NCBI GenBank assembly: GCA_902702965.1
Contig: CACRXP010000115.1
Location: 435,179-499,178 of the forward strand
Reading direction: 5' to 3'
Length of the DNA: 64,000 nt
Origin: Spirometra erinaceieuropaei
Lineage: Eukaryota; Platyhelminthes; Cestoda; Diphyllobothriidea; Diphyllobothriidae
In this document: piece by piece, positions 43,206 to 54,562 of the stretch
How the letters are laid out: every line of letters begins with the position of its first letter
Position numbering within the stretch: position 1 is the stretch's first letter
The notes under the pieces: generated by a model
Databases searched by the model: none
Told to the model about the DNA's origin: nothing
Seen by the model: the letters and a program-made list of their open reading frames with translations, nothing else
Program-made: the position numbers and the translations under genes

Positions 43206-46200
43206 CTTGATACATTTGATACAGGACACTATGTGTCCCTACAACAGGCCACAGTGTGGATGCGCTGCGTTAAAGAGGGGGGTCAGGTCACGTGCTAACT
43301 AGACTACGCAGATGCTATGCGAGGCCTTAAACACCGCTGCATAAACAGAGGGACATTGTCGACGCACGCCTACGCACCGGGCCGGTTACTGCATCTAGTC
43401 CCGATACCAGATGGCTGAGGTTATCGGGCAACTGACCAAGGCACAAAGGAGGGAAGAGAAAGTGATATCAATTATGGAAAGGTCATCATAACCGCACTTT
43501 AACATTTTTCTCCCTGTAAAACAACTGACGCGCCTGTAACTATTACGGCGTGCTAAACGTTTTCGCTTTAGCATATGTCACTTGTTAATTAAAGCGCACC
43601 GAAACTCAATGAGAAAAATTAATTCTAGTTAAGTAGTAATTTTTCATGTGTGATTTTTGCATGCGACCGTAAAGAAATTCGTTTGAAACCGGCATTTTGA
43701 GGTCACTGAATTATTATACAATAATATCGCGAACTTATTAATTTAAAAAATATTATTAAAAAATCTTTTCGAAAGGGAAACATTTCAGAATTTTGGTTAA
43801 TATTTCTTAAGTTCTGACATGTACCGTACGTACGCAAATATCCCAGGATTCAGGTAAGGAATGATAGCTTCGATTTTTATTCACCAAATAAAAATACTAC
43901 TGGGGCGAATTGTCCCCGGAATCTGTCACTCAACTGCCGTCATCTCAAGGTGTATGTCCTGACAGGCAGGGCTATGGGGGGAACGGCGACAATTCTCAAC
44001 GTGGCAACTACTCGATGGAAGCAAGATTTGCAGTTTTTGAAAAAACTCCATTTTTCTGCATAGCACGGTCACCTCATGAAATTTAACACTTCTTGAAAGC
44101 GGCTGAAAGCCAATAATTCCATCTTTCAGGCACCTATTGAAACAGTCCTATCATATATTACAGTGGAAATAAGCGTTCTAAAACCAAATGTCTCATGCTG
44201 GTGTCCGAATCTAGGTTCATTTCGCAATACCTAAATTCATAAAACCGAATCCTGAGAAAACTGCTGATGTTAATTATTTCTCCGAGTATCCTCATATGCA
44301 TAAAATATTTAAGGGGGCTGTAGGCATTCGAAATATAAGATCCCTACAAGCCGTAATTCGACCTAGGTTATAAAATTTGCCAAATTTAGTCGCACTTCTA
44401 TACATAACAGACCAACTCAGTTTCTTTCTCAGAAATCATTCTACTCCTTTTATGGTCGCCTTTAGCAAACGAGCCTTTGGAGATTAAAGTAAGTATATAT
44501 TTGGTATCATCGAAAAAAGCAATCTCTGCAATATAGTTATTTATTAATGAAGTATTAATAGGATATTAATAATATAAATTACGCAGATGGACTGAGTGAC
44601 AAACAGAAGTAAAAACAACGACTGATCATAGGCAAGGATTGCAACAAGCATACTATCTTGAAGACTGTAAAAATCTGGCCGCTTGTCCTAGTTGTACGTA
44701 GTTAGTAGTGCCATTAACAAACATGAACGCAGACCTGCAATCGGCCACTATCCTATTGTAGCATGCATTGTGCAACTTTGCAGGGAAAGATATCCGATAC
44801 CAGACAAGTTTTAGTATATTAATTTTTTTTTACCGAAGACAAGTTAAACTTTCGAAAATGGGCATATTTTTGACAGCGAGTGAGCAATCTCAAGTAATAA
44901 TTCGCGGCTTTATCATGGCGAAATGTGTAGGCTATCTTATTTTATTAGGAGGCGTCGCGAATAGCCTTTTAAAATTACGGTGAAATAAGGCACTCTTTAA
45001 CTTAAAGTTCAATTTTATAGGGTAAAGTTCGCGCTTGCGGCTTCTTTCAGGCCATCTAACAATTCACGTCGCACCTTCATATCCATTTAATGTTTAAGAC
45101 AGCTAAAATTTTAAGGTATAATCAGGATGACTCTAAATGCTTCCCGAATAGGCCTATCGAATAAGGTACTATATTTTTCCTACAGAGTGTCGCGAAAGTA
45201 TGAACGTAATGTCTGCGTTAAGGGTGACACTTATTTTTCCACCAGCTAGCCATTTAAAGGTATTCCAATAAACTATTGCTAAGAAATGGCTCTGTCGTAT
45301 GAAACAAAAAGTTTCGTTTCTACACAGTTCCTTCGAATTCATAGATTTTTCACAGTTTCAGCAAAGCATCCTGCTGTTTGAATCGCTTCCTCTTCCACAA
45401 GACAACGGACAAGGAGTGAATTAACAAAAAGCATGATCTTCTATGCAAGGCCACTAGAACTGAGACACGGTTAGCGGGTGAGTCCTATATAACGCGGAGG
45501 GATTGCAAAGTGTATTTTGCAGTGTTCCCGGATTGTGTATTCGGTACGTTGTGATTTAGTCAAAACAACCCTCAAAATAAACGGAGACCGTACAAAGGAT
45601 AGATTGTTTTGTCCCCTTCGTGTAAACATATGCGGAAAATAAAATCCGAATTCAAAGAGAATTTCGAGATGGTCCCGATTCCTGACCCTGCTGTACAATC
45701 CAATGTGGAATATTTAAGAAGTCAGTGTCGGCAAACCATTGGATGGATTCTTCATAATCAGGCCTAATGTGCTTCACGGTAAATCGGCGTAATCTAAAAC
45801 ACAGCAAGTAGACAATACGATGGGAGATTGACTGTGTCCAGACATGTCCGACCACGGAGGAGATATAGCGGTCTGGCTCTGAAATGGGGGACGGGGTGTG
45901 CCAATGGGATATGCTTGAGTTTGGTTGCTGTACCGCGACGTGGAAGGATGTGAACAAGGACGCGTTGAAAGTGGCTTGGTCCAGGGTATCTGGAGGACTT
46001 GAACGAACGCCTTTTATGAATAAAAGTTGCTTTGGACAACCCTATGCTCACCATGTCTGTCGTCGAAAATAATCCCCGCACGTGGGAATTCATTGTCGCG
46101 TCAGCACTTTGCCGATGATTCGATCTGGTTGGTTGACTTCTGTTCGATGGCTGCTGTCAGTCAAATGAACCACATCTGCGCTAGAGACAAACTTGGTCTA

Positions 46201-46659
46201 GCCAGGTGGGATGACATTCTTGCATCCATTTAAAAAGCCGTCTAGTCTTTCGACCAATACCAATTGTCCCACTGGAGCAAAGGAATGTGCAGATGCATGT
46301 TTGAAATGCGTGCAGGTATGTATACCATAGTACTCTTTTATATACGTCTGGCGCAGATTGTTGTGCCATTTTAAGTTCAAGGAGCATCTATACCAATCTG
46401 GATTTAATAACTAACACGCTTAGACAGTAAGGGCCTCTATAAATAGCGAATTTTTAATTCGGACGATTGAGATGAGAAAGAATAATCTGCCGCCAATCAT
46501 ATGATCTACGAACAAGTACCCTTGCAAGAAGATATTCAACGTTTGCCCAAAATGTGAAGGTTTTGCAGCTACAGCATAATTTTGGGGGATGAGTTGTGTT
46601 CCGAATACCCACAACAGAAGTTTAAATACCTCAACAGTCTCGAAATTCTGAGCATCCGT
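43206..46659. other. no recognisable gene
   Basis: Mostly AT-rich. A less AT-rich segment at 45650-46400 has overlapping ORFs up to 101 codons on both strands without motifs. Confidence 0.4.
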
Positions 46660-46815
46660 AAGTAACTACTTCATACGGACGCAACTGTGAAGACCTCGGC
46701 GCTCGGTGCAGTTGGATACCGGGAGAGCAAGGGGGATGCTTTATTACAGCTAACACTATAACCATCTGGGCTACGAAGTCCCATTGGACGACACGAGTTT
46801 AATCACATTTAGGCC
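46660..46815 (-). repeat. SINE2 (tRNA-headed) copy, inverted
   Basis: On the - strand it begins TGATTAAACTCGTGTCGTCC, then CGTAGCCCAGATGGTTA (box A) and a degenerate B region, and continues with TTCACAGTTGCGT as in the 4.9-kb copy. Opposite in orientation to the copy 200 bp away at 46985. Confidence 0.6.
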
Positions 46816-46984
46816 ACGTTTAACCCCCCTCCCCCGAAACGTATTGCCCTACGACTGATACAGCTACCTGACTATCAAAGCAAGATTTTCTAAGTAGTCC
46901 GCCTAGAATCCACCAAATACTACCAGGCTTACGAAATTCATAGATGTTTTGTCAGATTTGAAATAATTAATATTGACGCAAATG

Positions 46985-47145
46985 TGATTAAACGCACGTC
47001 ATCCGGTGGGGCCACGTAGCTCAGTCTACTAGAGCGTTGGCGGTACTTAAGCCTCTTCCGTACTGTTGTTGGTTCAAATTCTACCGAGGCGCCGCGTTTT
47101 TAGCAGTTCGGTCAATATGGATTATTTTAAATCTGAGAAAACATC
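46985..47145 (+). repeat. SINE2 (tRNA-headed) copy
   Basis: TGATTAAACGCACGTCATCC leads into CGTAGCTCAGTCTACTAGAG (box A) and GGTTCAAATTCTACC (box B, 47071-47085), then CGAGGCGCCGCG and the GGATTATTTTAAATCTG tail. Head-to-head with 46660-46815. Confidence 0.65.
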
Positions 47146-48529
47146 AGTGCATAAAATAATTCTTCTCGTACCTGAGAAGGGCAAAGGTATATACAGTGAC
47201 GAACAGGTGTCGAGAGAGTTCCGATTAACAAAGGCATTCAACTATGAACAGAGATGAATATTCGAGATTTAGCTGATTGTATAAATAAGTAAAAACGAGA
47301 GTGGTTTATCACCGACGCAATTTCTCCCTTTTGGGACTTTCGAACTCGGGCAGGAGTCTATCTTCAGCGATGGTCGGGACGGAGAAAGCAGCAGCTGTAG
47401 ACATGAGTAGCCGCTCAACAGCCATTTGTTGCAGGTCTGAAGGTATTGTGCAGGGCTATTTACGTCGGCGCTGGATTATTACATCGACTGTGTAAGTTCT
47501 CAGTGGAGATCGAGACTGTAATCAGCTCTTGACTTGAGGAACAATCGTGGCCGTTAAAAGTTTGACGCGGGCAACCACTCACGATAATTCCTCTTTCCGT
47601 ACTACACGGTCAGCTCAGAAAAATAAACAATTCCACAAACTTTGCTAAGTTACGTTATCCACTGTTGGTTGTTCAGGGGAATATAGACACCAGTATTGGC
47701 TCATGCTATATTCTAGGGGTTAGAGTTGCAGCCAATGTCCGAGCCAGAACTTGGATGCTTAGGATGAATGTTAGAGTTAGGGATATGAGTATAAGTGTTA
47801 GGACTAAGCTCAGGACACGGAAAGTGGTGCCCCTAGAATCTATCTCATGACTCCCTGCAGTCTGAAAGAATTTGCATATCTGTGCCTGGTTTGGTATTTT
47901 TGTGATTACATACCAAAAATGAATATCAGGCAAGACGTCAGGTGTGCCTTGAAAACCGTACTACCGCAAGGAGCGTTCCATAAGTACAATAAGATTTTGT
48001 AATGGCCGGATATTAATAATTTAGCCAGCAGGCAAAATACCCATTGCGTTCAAAACTACTTATTATTTTTGAATCCGTGTCCAATCGTATCTTTGGGGAA
48101 TATTCAAATGAATACAAAATACCAGTACTCCACTTTGTATTACAGATGGCCATGCTCTAAGCGTCCATAGAGCACGTATACTTATGTCCAAAATGTTACT
48201 CTTAATTGACTCGGATTGACTGTCTAACACTGATTTTCAAGAATTTGGCGGAAAGCCACCTGAAAAAGAAGGGGAGTATAATTTAATGGCCGAGCGAATA
48301 TTGAAAAACGTTCTTTAGCAACTTGCACCTGTGTGATCAAATATTGTAGACTAATTGTACAAAAAGTCAATAATTTTCTGGCAGACAGGAGGAAACCTGC
48401 TTCCGTCGATGGTCATTGGGCAATTAACTCAGTTTAGATTTTTGCAGTACACCAGCAAAACACTTCGGGTTAATTGCGTTTTCCGAATTTGGATTTAAAA
48501 AGTCAGGTTGGCTAACGTACAATACGTAA
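47146..48529. other. no recognisable gene
   Basis: No domain, RNA or repeat partner recognised. Short ORFs only. Confidence 0.4.
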
Positions 48530-49060
48530 ACTGTCTCATGAAGCTTGATGGCAAAAAAATAATTTTAACATTTTAAAAAGTCGTGGACGTTGTGCGTTCT
48601 GTTCGTTCGCCCAGCTTGTCCACGTAATCGTATTAGGCAAAATGTACATAAATTTGAGCGAAAATGGACGTTGCTTAATTTCCTATTCCTATGCTTATAT
48701 CTATCCTAGACTTCAGCTGCTTGCTTTTCTTTAACAGAACATTTCTATACATCCAAAAGTTTAACTTAACAGAGGTTTTCGGATTCGAAAATCGACATTT
48801 AGTTCTTTGTTAAAAATGGAAGCCATTTTGCTTAAACAGAATATTTTTAGAAAGCCAAACGTTTTGTCAAGTTTGTAAAGTCAGAGTAACAAACGTGTGC
48901 GATTTCGTGCCGAAAAGTATAGTCTAAACGTACACAGGCGCCCTATTGTTTAAATGGAACGAAATTGTTTTGCTGTTTGGAAAATTATATCGGTGGTCAC
49001 AGAGAGGACTATCACCAAATAGTCATTTGAAGGTTTAAACACATGGGACGCAACCTTTCG
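48530..49060. repeat. old dispersed repeat, partner of 53690-54165
   Basis: Ordered shared blocks with 53690-54165: CTGTCTCATGAA, ATTTGAG(C/T)G(A/G)AAA, GTCAGA(G/T)TAACAAA, GCGATTTC, ACACAGGC and GTTTAAATGGA(A/G)CGAAAT. Diverged copies in direct orientation; class unknown. Confidence 0.6.
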
Positions 49061-51611
49061 TGCGGTCAAGCTTCTACGCGGACGTAATATAAAATGGAAC
49101 GACCAAAGTATTTGCAATTTGAACAAAATCCCACTCTGCTGGGCATGAATAATCATAGAACACGGCTTAGAAGTAGACAGGTATAGCGATAATATGCATA
49201 GTATATAGAGAAAAGCATGTTTTACATTGTCTTTAGAGAAATATCAGTATGCTTTAGCAACGCGAGAGAATGGCCAAGAGTTTAACTTTTTTTCTTGGCT
49301 TCGTGCCAAACCGCAGACATCGATCAGCGGATTACAGTTCTCAAGCACTCCTTAAAATAGTAACGTATTAGAGAAAGTTGACTGAATGTCTGAAATCCTA
49401 TTTGTTGTTAACGTTTTGTTATGGACGTTTATTTTATAAAATTATGAGGTTTCGGGTCCAGTCGAGTCTATTACTATGACCCACATGGAGGCAGAAGTAA
49501 AGTAAAGGACCCCATTTAGCTGTCGATAGACTGTGGATAATGTTATGTAGGGTTTTACATTGACATCCACTTGCAAGCCGTTGCAGACTTTACGCCGCCA
49601 ACAATAACCACATCCTATGAACTGAAACGATTACGCAAATTCTGTTATTCTTTTAAAAATTTTCTTTTGTGAATTAGGTGATCAACGTGCTCATTTTCCT
49701 TTTCATCCGAAAACGTGGCAGAAATCCAAACAATCTTCTCCTTTCTTGCATTTCCTCAGCTTACTGTCTGGCGTGCAGCTCTCTCCGTAAAATTTCCATT
49801 ACTGCCAGCTTTGTATGACACGATCCACAGTCCATCGAACGTTATGTGGGATCCGTTACACTACCGTTGCTCCAACGACTTTTACATGAAAAAGCACCCA
49901 AATCTTGCTACTTCGATAAATGTCTTTTAGGCGTACCTTGTTTTAAAGGTTTTAGCGAATACATAGTGACGAATCTGTCTGTAAGGGCAATCGCCTAGTA
50001 ACTACGAAGACCCTTAATTAATCAGCGATATTACAAAACTAATGTGAAGGTCAATGAATACAAGAAGATTACAAATAATTTCACTGAGTTAATGTTCTCT
50101 TTTTATATAAAAGTGACATATTTACGATTACACCTACCAATCCTTTTTACTGGTTACTGGCCCGCCAGGTAACATGCGCCGTTGTGAAGTCGTTTGTTTC
50201 TATATCGTACATTCTGGCAAAATCAAGTGAAATCTCGTCTGACCTATTAAACACTATTTTAGTCAGTTCGAGAGCTTAAAGCATACCAAGTATCCTGCGA
50301 AAACCGCCTCCGAATATATATTGAGAACGCAGGCTGTTGGCAAACCTTCACACTGACTTTACACTAATTTTCGAAGGTTATAGAAGTCCGATCTTGACAA
50401 CAAGTTTATTTTTGTGAGGTTTTCGATTTGTGCTGTCATATTTACTATGCGTTTTTTATGAGCTGGCTCTCTGTACATCAAAAACCTAAGTTTACACAAT
50501 TATAAAAATATTTTGGAGCATTCGTGTTTATGTGATTTTTTTAAAAGCATAGGTTTCTGAACAAAGTATCTAATTCTTCTAAGTTCTTAATTCCCTTCGA
50601 GTTGTTGCTTATAAACATAAGACATTGGATGCACGCATTGGTATCGGTCTGCGAGTGCTTAAAAATTACTAGTAAATTTCGGTGATTTTCTAGAGTGAGG
50701 GCACAAACTACATTTGTCTCATGAGAATTTATGGAAAACTTTCGTATGTTTGCCAAATTGTCTTTTGAATTCTTCAATGGGAATTTTCGCGACTCAAATT
50801 TTTATAGTAATTTACCATCAGACTCCTACGAGTACGTGGAGCATGGAGGTAGGAGCCATGGAGAGGTTTTAAAGGCGTCTCAAGGTCTAGTCATACTGCT
50901 TGAAAACACGCGCCCGTCGTAGCGAATACGACTTCTGTGTGTGGTCGTTTTGGCTGGGAGTTGCGATCAGGGTACAAGCAATATTTGCACGTCGAACAAG
51001 CAGAGTGCACAGGATTGTCATTAGTGAGTTGGGACGTCTTGCGATCTCCATCTGGAGTCGGCATTGTCCACAAAAGATTGGATCGTTTGTGCTAACATTT
51101 TCTGACAGCAAAGCGCTCGATTCTCTAGCCGAATAGCAACCGCCTCGGCTGCTGCTAGCACCCGTTGACGTAGGGATTAAGTTGACAATCCGGAAGGTTT
51201 CCTTTGAATAGCATAGATGATTTGAATTAAGTAGATGCTCGTGAACAGAACCCGAAAGTAATCAATTTTCCCTTTTTACTGTGTCAAACATGGTTTGCGT
51301 TCGAGGACGCTCTTTCCCAGGCGCCTCGTTTTAGAGGAAATATATCACCGAAGATGATGCCTACAGAGTTAGTCGGTCTTTAACTTCCAAAGGTAAAATT
51401 GGTATTTTAATTGGAATACGTGTAAGTTTACCACGTGGAATGCGCACGCGAAAGCCGTTTTTGGAAGTCATCCTACTAATTCGCCTGCTGCGTCCCCCAG
51501 AATTTGCATTTTTGGAGAAAAATATATTTACCAGCAGACAGCTACTTCTACAAACTCTCGGGCGATTTGTCTCAGCCTATCTCAATCCTCGCAACGTTAT
51601 CCTGCAGTTAG
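49061..51611. other. no recognisable gene
   Basis: AT-rich. The segment 50880-51170 is less AT-rich, open on both strands, and its right end (CCGCCTCGGCTGCTGC...CCCGTTGACGTAGG) vaguely resembles 60780-60830. No domain could be named. Confidence 0.4.
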
Positions 51612-52210
51612 NNNNNNNNNNNNNNNNNNNNNNNNNNNNNNNNNNNNNNNNNNNNNNNNNNNNNNNNNNNNNNNNNNNNNNNNNNNNNNNNNNNNNNNNN
51701 NNNNNNNNNNNNNNNNNNNNNNNNNNNNNNNNNNNNNNNNNNNNNNNNNNNNNNNNNNNNNNNNNNNNNNNNNNNNNNNNNNNNNNNNNNNNNNNNNNNN
51801 NNNNNNNNNNNNNNNNNNNNNNNNNNNNNNNNNNNNNNNNNNNNNNNNNNNNNNNNNNNNNNNNNNNNNNNNNNNNNNNNNNNNNNNNNNNNNNNNNNNN
51901 NNNNNNNNNNNNNNNNNNNNNNNNNNNNNNNNNNNNNNNNNNNNNNNNNNNNNNNNNNNNNNNNNNNNNNNNNNNNNNNNNNNNNNNNNNNNNNNNNNNN
52001 NNNNNNNNNNNNNNNNNNNNNNNNNNNNNNNNNNNNNNNNNNNNNNNNNNNNNNNNNNNNNNNNNNNNNNNNNNNNNNNNNNNNNNNNNNNNNNNNNNNN
52101 NNNNNNNNNNNNNNNNNNNNNNNNNNNNNNNNNNNNNNNNNNNNNNNNNNNNNNNNNNNNNNNNNNNNNNNNNNNNNNNNNNNNNNNNNNNNNNNNNNNN
52201 NNNNNNNNNN
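51612..52210. other. assembly gap (599 N)
   Basis: A run of N; nothing can be said about its content. Long apparent ORFs across it are artefacts. Confidence 1.
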
Positions 52211-52710
52211 TATTTAGTTGTGCCTGCCAAAGGAATGAATAAAATGTACCTTCGGTGGATATTGCGTGAGGGCGGTGAAAATGGTTTAAAGCAGTCTATG
52301 GATTAAAAGTGCAAAAATGAAATACGTTTTTGGCAATGACTTCGAAGTGGCATTTAAAGTACTTAATATAATCATTAACTGGTAACGACATTGCGCCATT
52401 TTAATTGTTTACAGTTTATGGATTCAAAATGCTTGATACCATAAAGTTCTTAGATATTTAATGGTTAATGTATTTAAATGCTCCTGGGAGAACGTAGTCT
52501 CGACCATAAACCATACCATTGCCGCGGGAAGAAAATAGCCGCGGGCACAATTTTTGCCGTTAAACTAAGCTGCCATCCCTACGAGCAAGAGTTTTGATTA
52601 AAAGAACTCGGCAGTTGACTACGTACCGCCGATGGCCGATCTCAAGCAATGTTAAGCGGAATGCTGAAATGCGTATTCGATTAGGTAGGGTTAGTTATAG
52701 TATATGAGGT

Positions 52711-53669
52711 TAGATGGTAGTTGGTAGCCCTCCCGGGGTCGAAAACTCCCAGCTCCCTGTCTTACGGGACCGGTGGTAATAGGGGCTATACGGGTGGGGC
52801 AAATGAGTGCAGTCTTAAATGGCGCTGGAAGTGTATGCCTGGAATTGACGCTCCTGCTAAAGTGAAAGCCTAATTTAAATAAGGTGAACAATGCAAGAAG
52901 GGTATGGAAATGATTATGGTTAATTAGAACGGTATGCGGAATAAATGCAGCCTTACTCCAGATTGGAAAGAATAGCAACTGAAGGTGAACAACCAGTGGG
53001 AAGAAGGCAGTGTGTCTTAAGGTCATTCCGCAGTATGTGCGATAGTACTCAAACCGACAGAATGGACATGAGAACACGAAAATCAAGTAGCGGCACGCAG
53101 GACGGCAAAACGCAAGCGGGATAAGACTTTAATGCCAAGAATATGTTTGGGCGGAAGAGAAAATATGCAAATACTAGTTTATTGCCACTGTGGCCACACT
53201 AAGAATTAAAACTATGACAGTAGTTGTGTGCTATACGTGTGTGGAGAATCGGTAGACACCCTATCTGCGTGACGGTTGTCCTTTTCGTACACGATCACGT
53301 GAGACTCTGCAGGAGCTATGGAGTAAAAATACCCAAGGACGCAGGCAAACCGACAAAACGGAGACCCGCTCCAATCCGCCTAGAATGCTAATGAGAAGCA
53401 TGATGAATCATAATCCCCCTAGGATAAATCTTTCGACCTTTACTAAAGCTTTACGTGTGGGGGGTGCAATACGATAAATCTATATAGGCATTTTTGCAGC
53501 GCCTCGTTCTCGGGGCGGTTAAAGTGAACAAGAAAGCCACCCTGACAGGGCTTCTGCGCGTGCACTCCCAGACATATTGAGAACGTAATCACAGCTACTG
53601 AAATCGTAGTGCCTTAAACTGGAAGTGCAGGAAAGGATCGCTAACTGGCAGGGCTACCAACTACCATCC
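52711..53669. repeat. segment bounded by 19-bp inverted repeats
   Basis: GATGGTAGTTGGTAGCCCT at about 52713-52731 has its exact reverse complement at about 53650-53668, enclosing ~0.9 kb. Beyond the perfect core the similarity falls off (TATATGAGG / CATATACGG outside). The enclosed sequence has no transposase; a 131-codon - strand ORF (53086-52691) has no motif. Could be a decayed TIR element or two inverted copies of a short repeat. Contains TACGGGACCGGTGGTAATAG, also found in P3 (19642, 23527). Confidence 0.5.
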
Positions 53670-53689
53670 CGCCGTATATGAGCTGTCTC

Positions 53690-54165
53690 ATGAAACCCGA
53701 TGATGGCAATAAATGTAAGAATTTTTAGACATTCCCAACTTTGCGCCTTTTGCTCACTCGTCCGGTCTCTTCAGTTATGCTTTCTTTTCTTGTGTAGAAA
53801 ATGTGTTCACCTAGTCTTATCAAGCTAAAGGTTCATTAATTTGAGTGGAAATTGGCGCTGCGTTGCGCCTGCCTTACACGTCGACTACGCATTCAAGCGT
53901 GTTTTTCCTTGAAGGGAGAATAATTTACTCTAGGGAATTCTAATAAACAGGGTTTTTCCTAGGAACGAGTCTGTTAAAACTAAGGCTATTTTAAGAGAAC
54001 CAGGCGTTTTACCGATTTTTAAAAGTCAGATTAACAAATTTATGCGATTTCTTCCCAAAAATTGCAGTATAAACGCACACAGGCAATCCTTCGTTTAAAT
54101 GGAGCGAAATAGATTTGGCGTCTAGAAAGCTCTACCGAATAGTCATTCTAGATTTTGGACACAAG
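53690..54165. repeat. old dispersed repeat, partner of 48530-49060
   Basis: Second copy of the repeat at 48.5 kb, in direct orientation, starting right after the 53650 inverted-repeat end. Confidence 0.6.
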
Positions 54166-54487
54166 GAATTTGGATTCCCAATCCTCGATTCACACACGTT
54201 GAGTGAAGACAAACAAGCCCGCCAGAGTGTTCTATCAATCTAGCCCCCAGACACTGTCATCTCCACTCTTCTATCATGGTATGACGGAGTTCAACCTGGC
54301 AGGCGGTTGCCTGTTCGTGATCTTTGCCACCCATACGGAGTCTGTTTGCTTTGGAAAGCCAATCAATCGGTGTGGGTCCATTCCTGAGTGAATAAATACC
54401 CGATCTGCAGGGACATAAAATAGCCAGTGGCGAGGCACTACCGAACTTCGCTTCTATGAAGTGCTTATAACCAATCTGGTAGACATA

Positions 54488-54562
54488 CGTGTCTTGATCC
54501 CGCGACCTGTTGGTTAGAAGTCTGACTTTCCAACTCACCAGAGTCACGGGCTCGTTGTCCTA
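54488..54562 (-). repeat. SINE1 tRNA-like fragment
   Basis: On the - strand, GAGCCCGTGACTCTGGTGAG, then ACTTCTAACCAACAGGTCGC and GGGATCAAG match the SINE1 head (GAGCCCGTGGCCCGGTGAG, ACTTCTAAACCAACAGGTCGC) with several changes. The SINE1 body is not recognisable beside it. Confidence 0.55.

Noticed and set aside
51440..52306. 288-codon ORF
   Set aside because: Almost all of it is the 599-N assembly gap.
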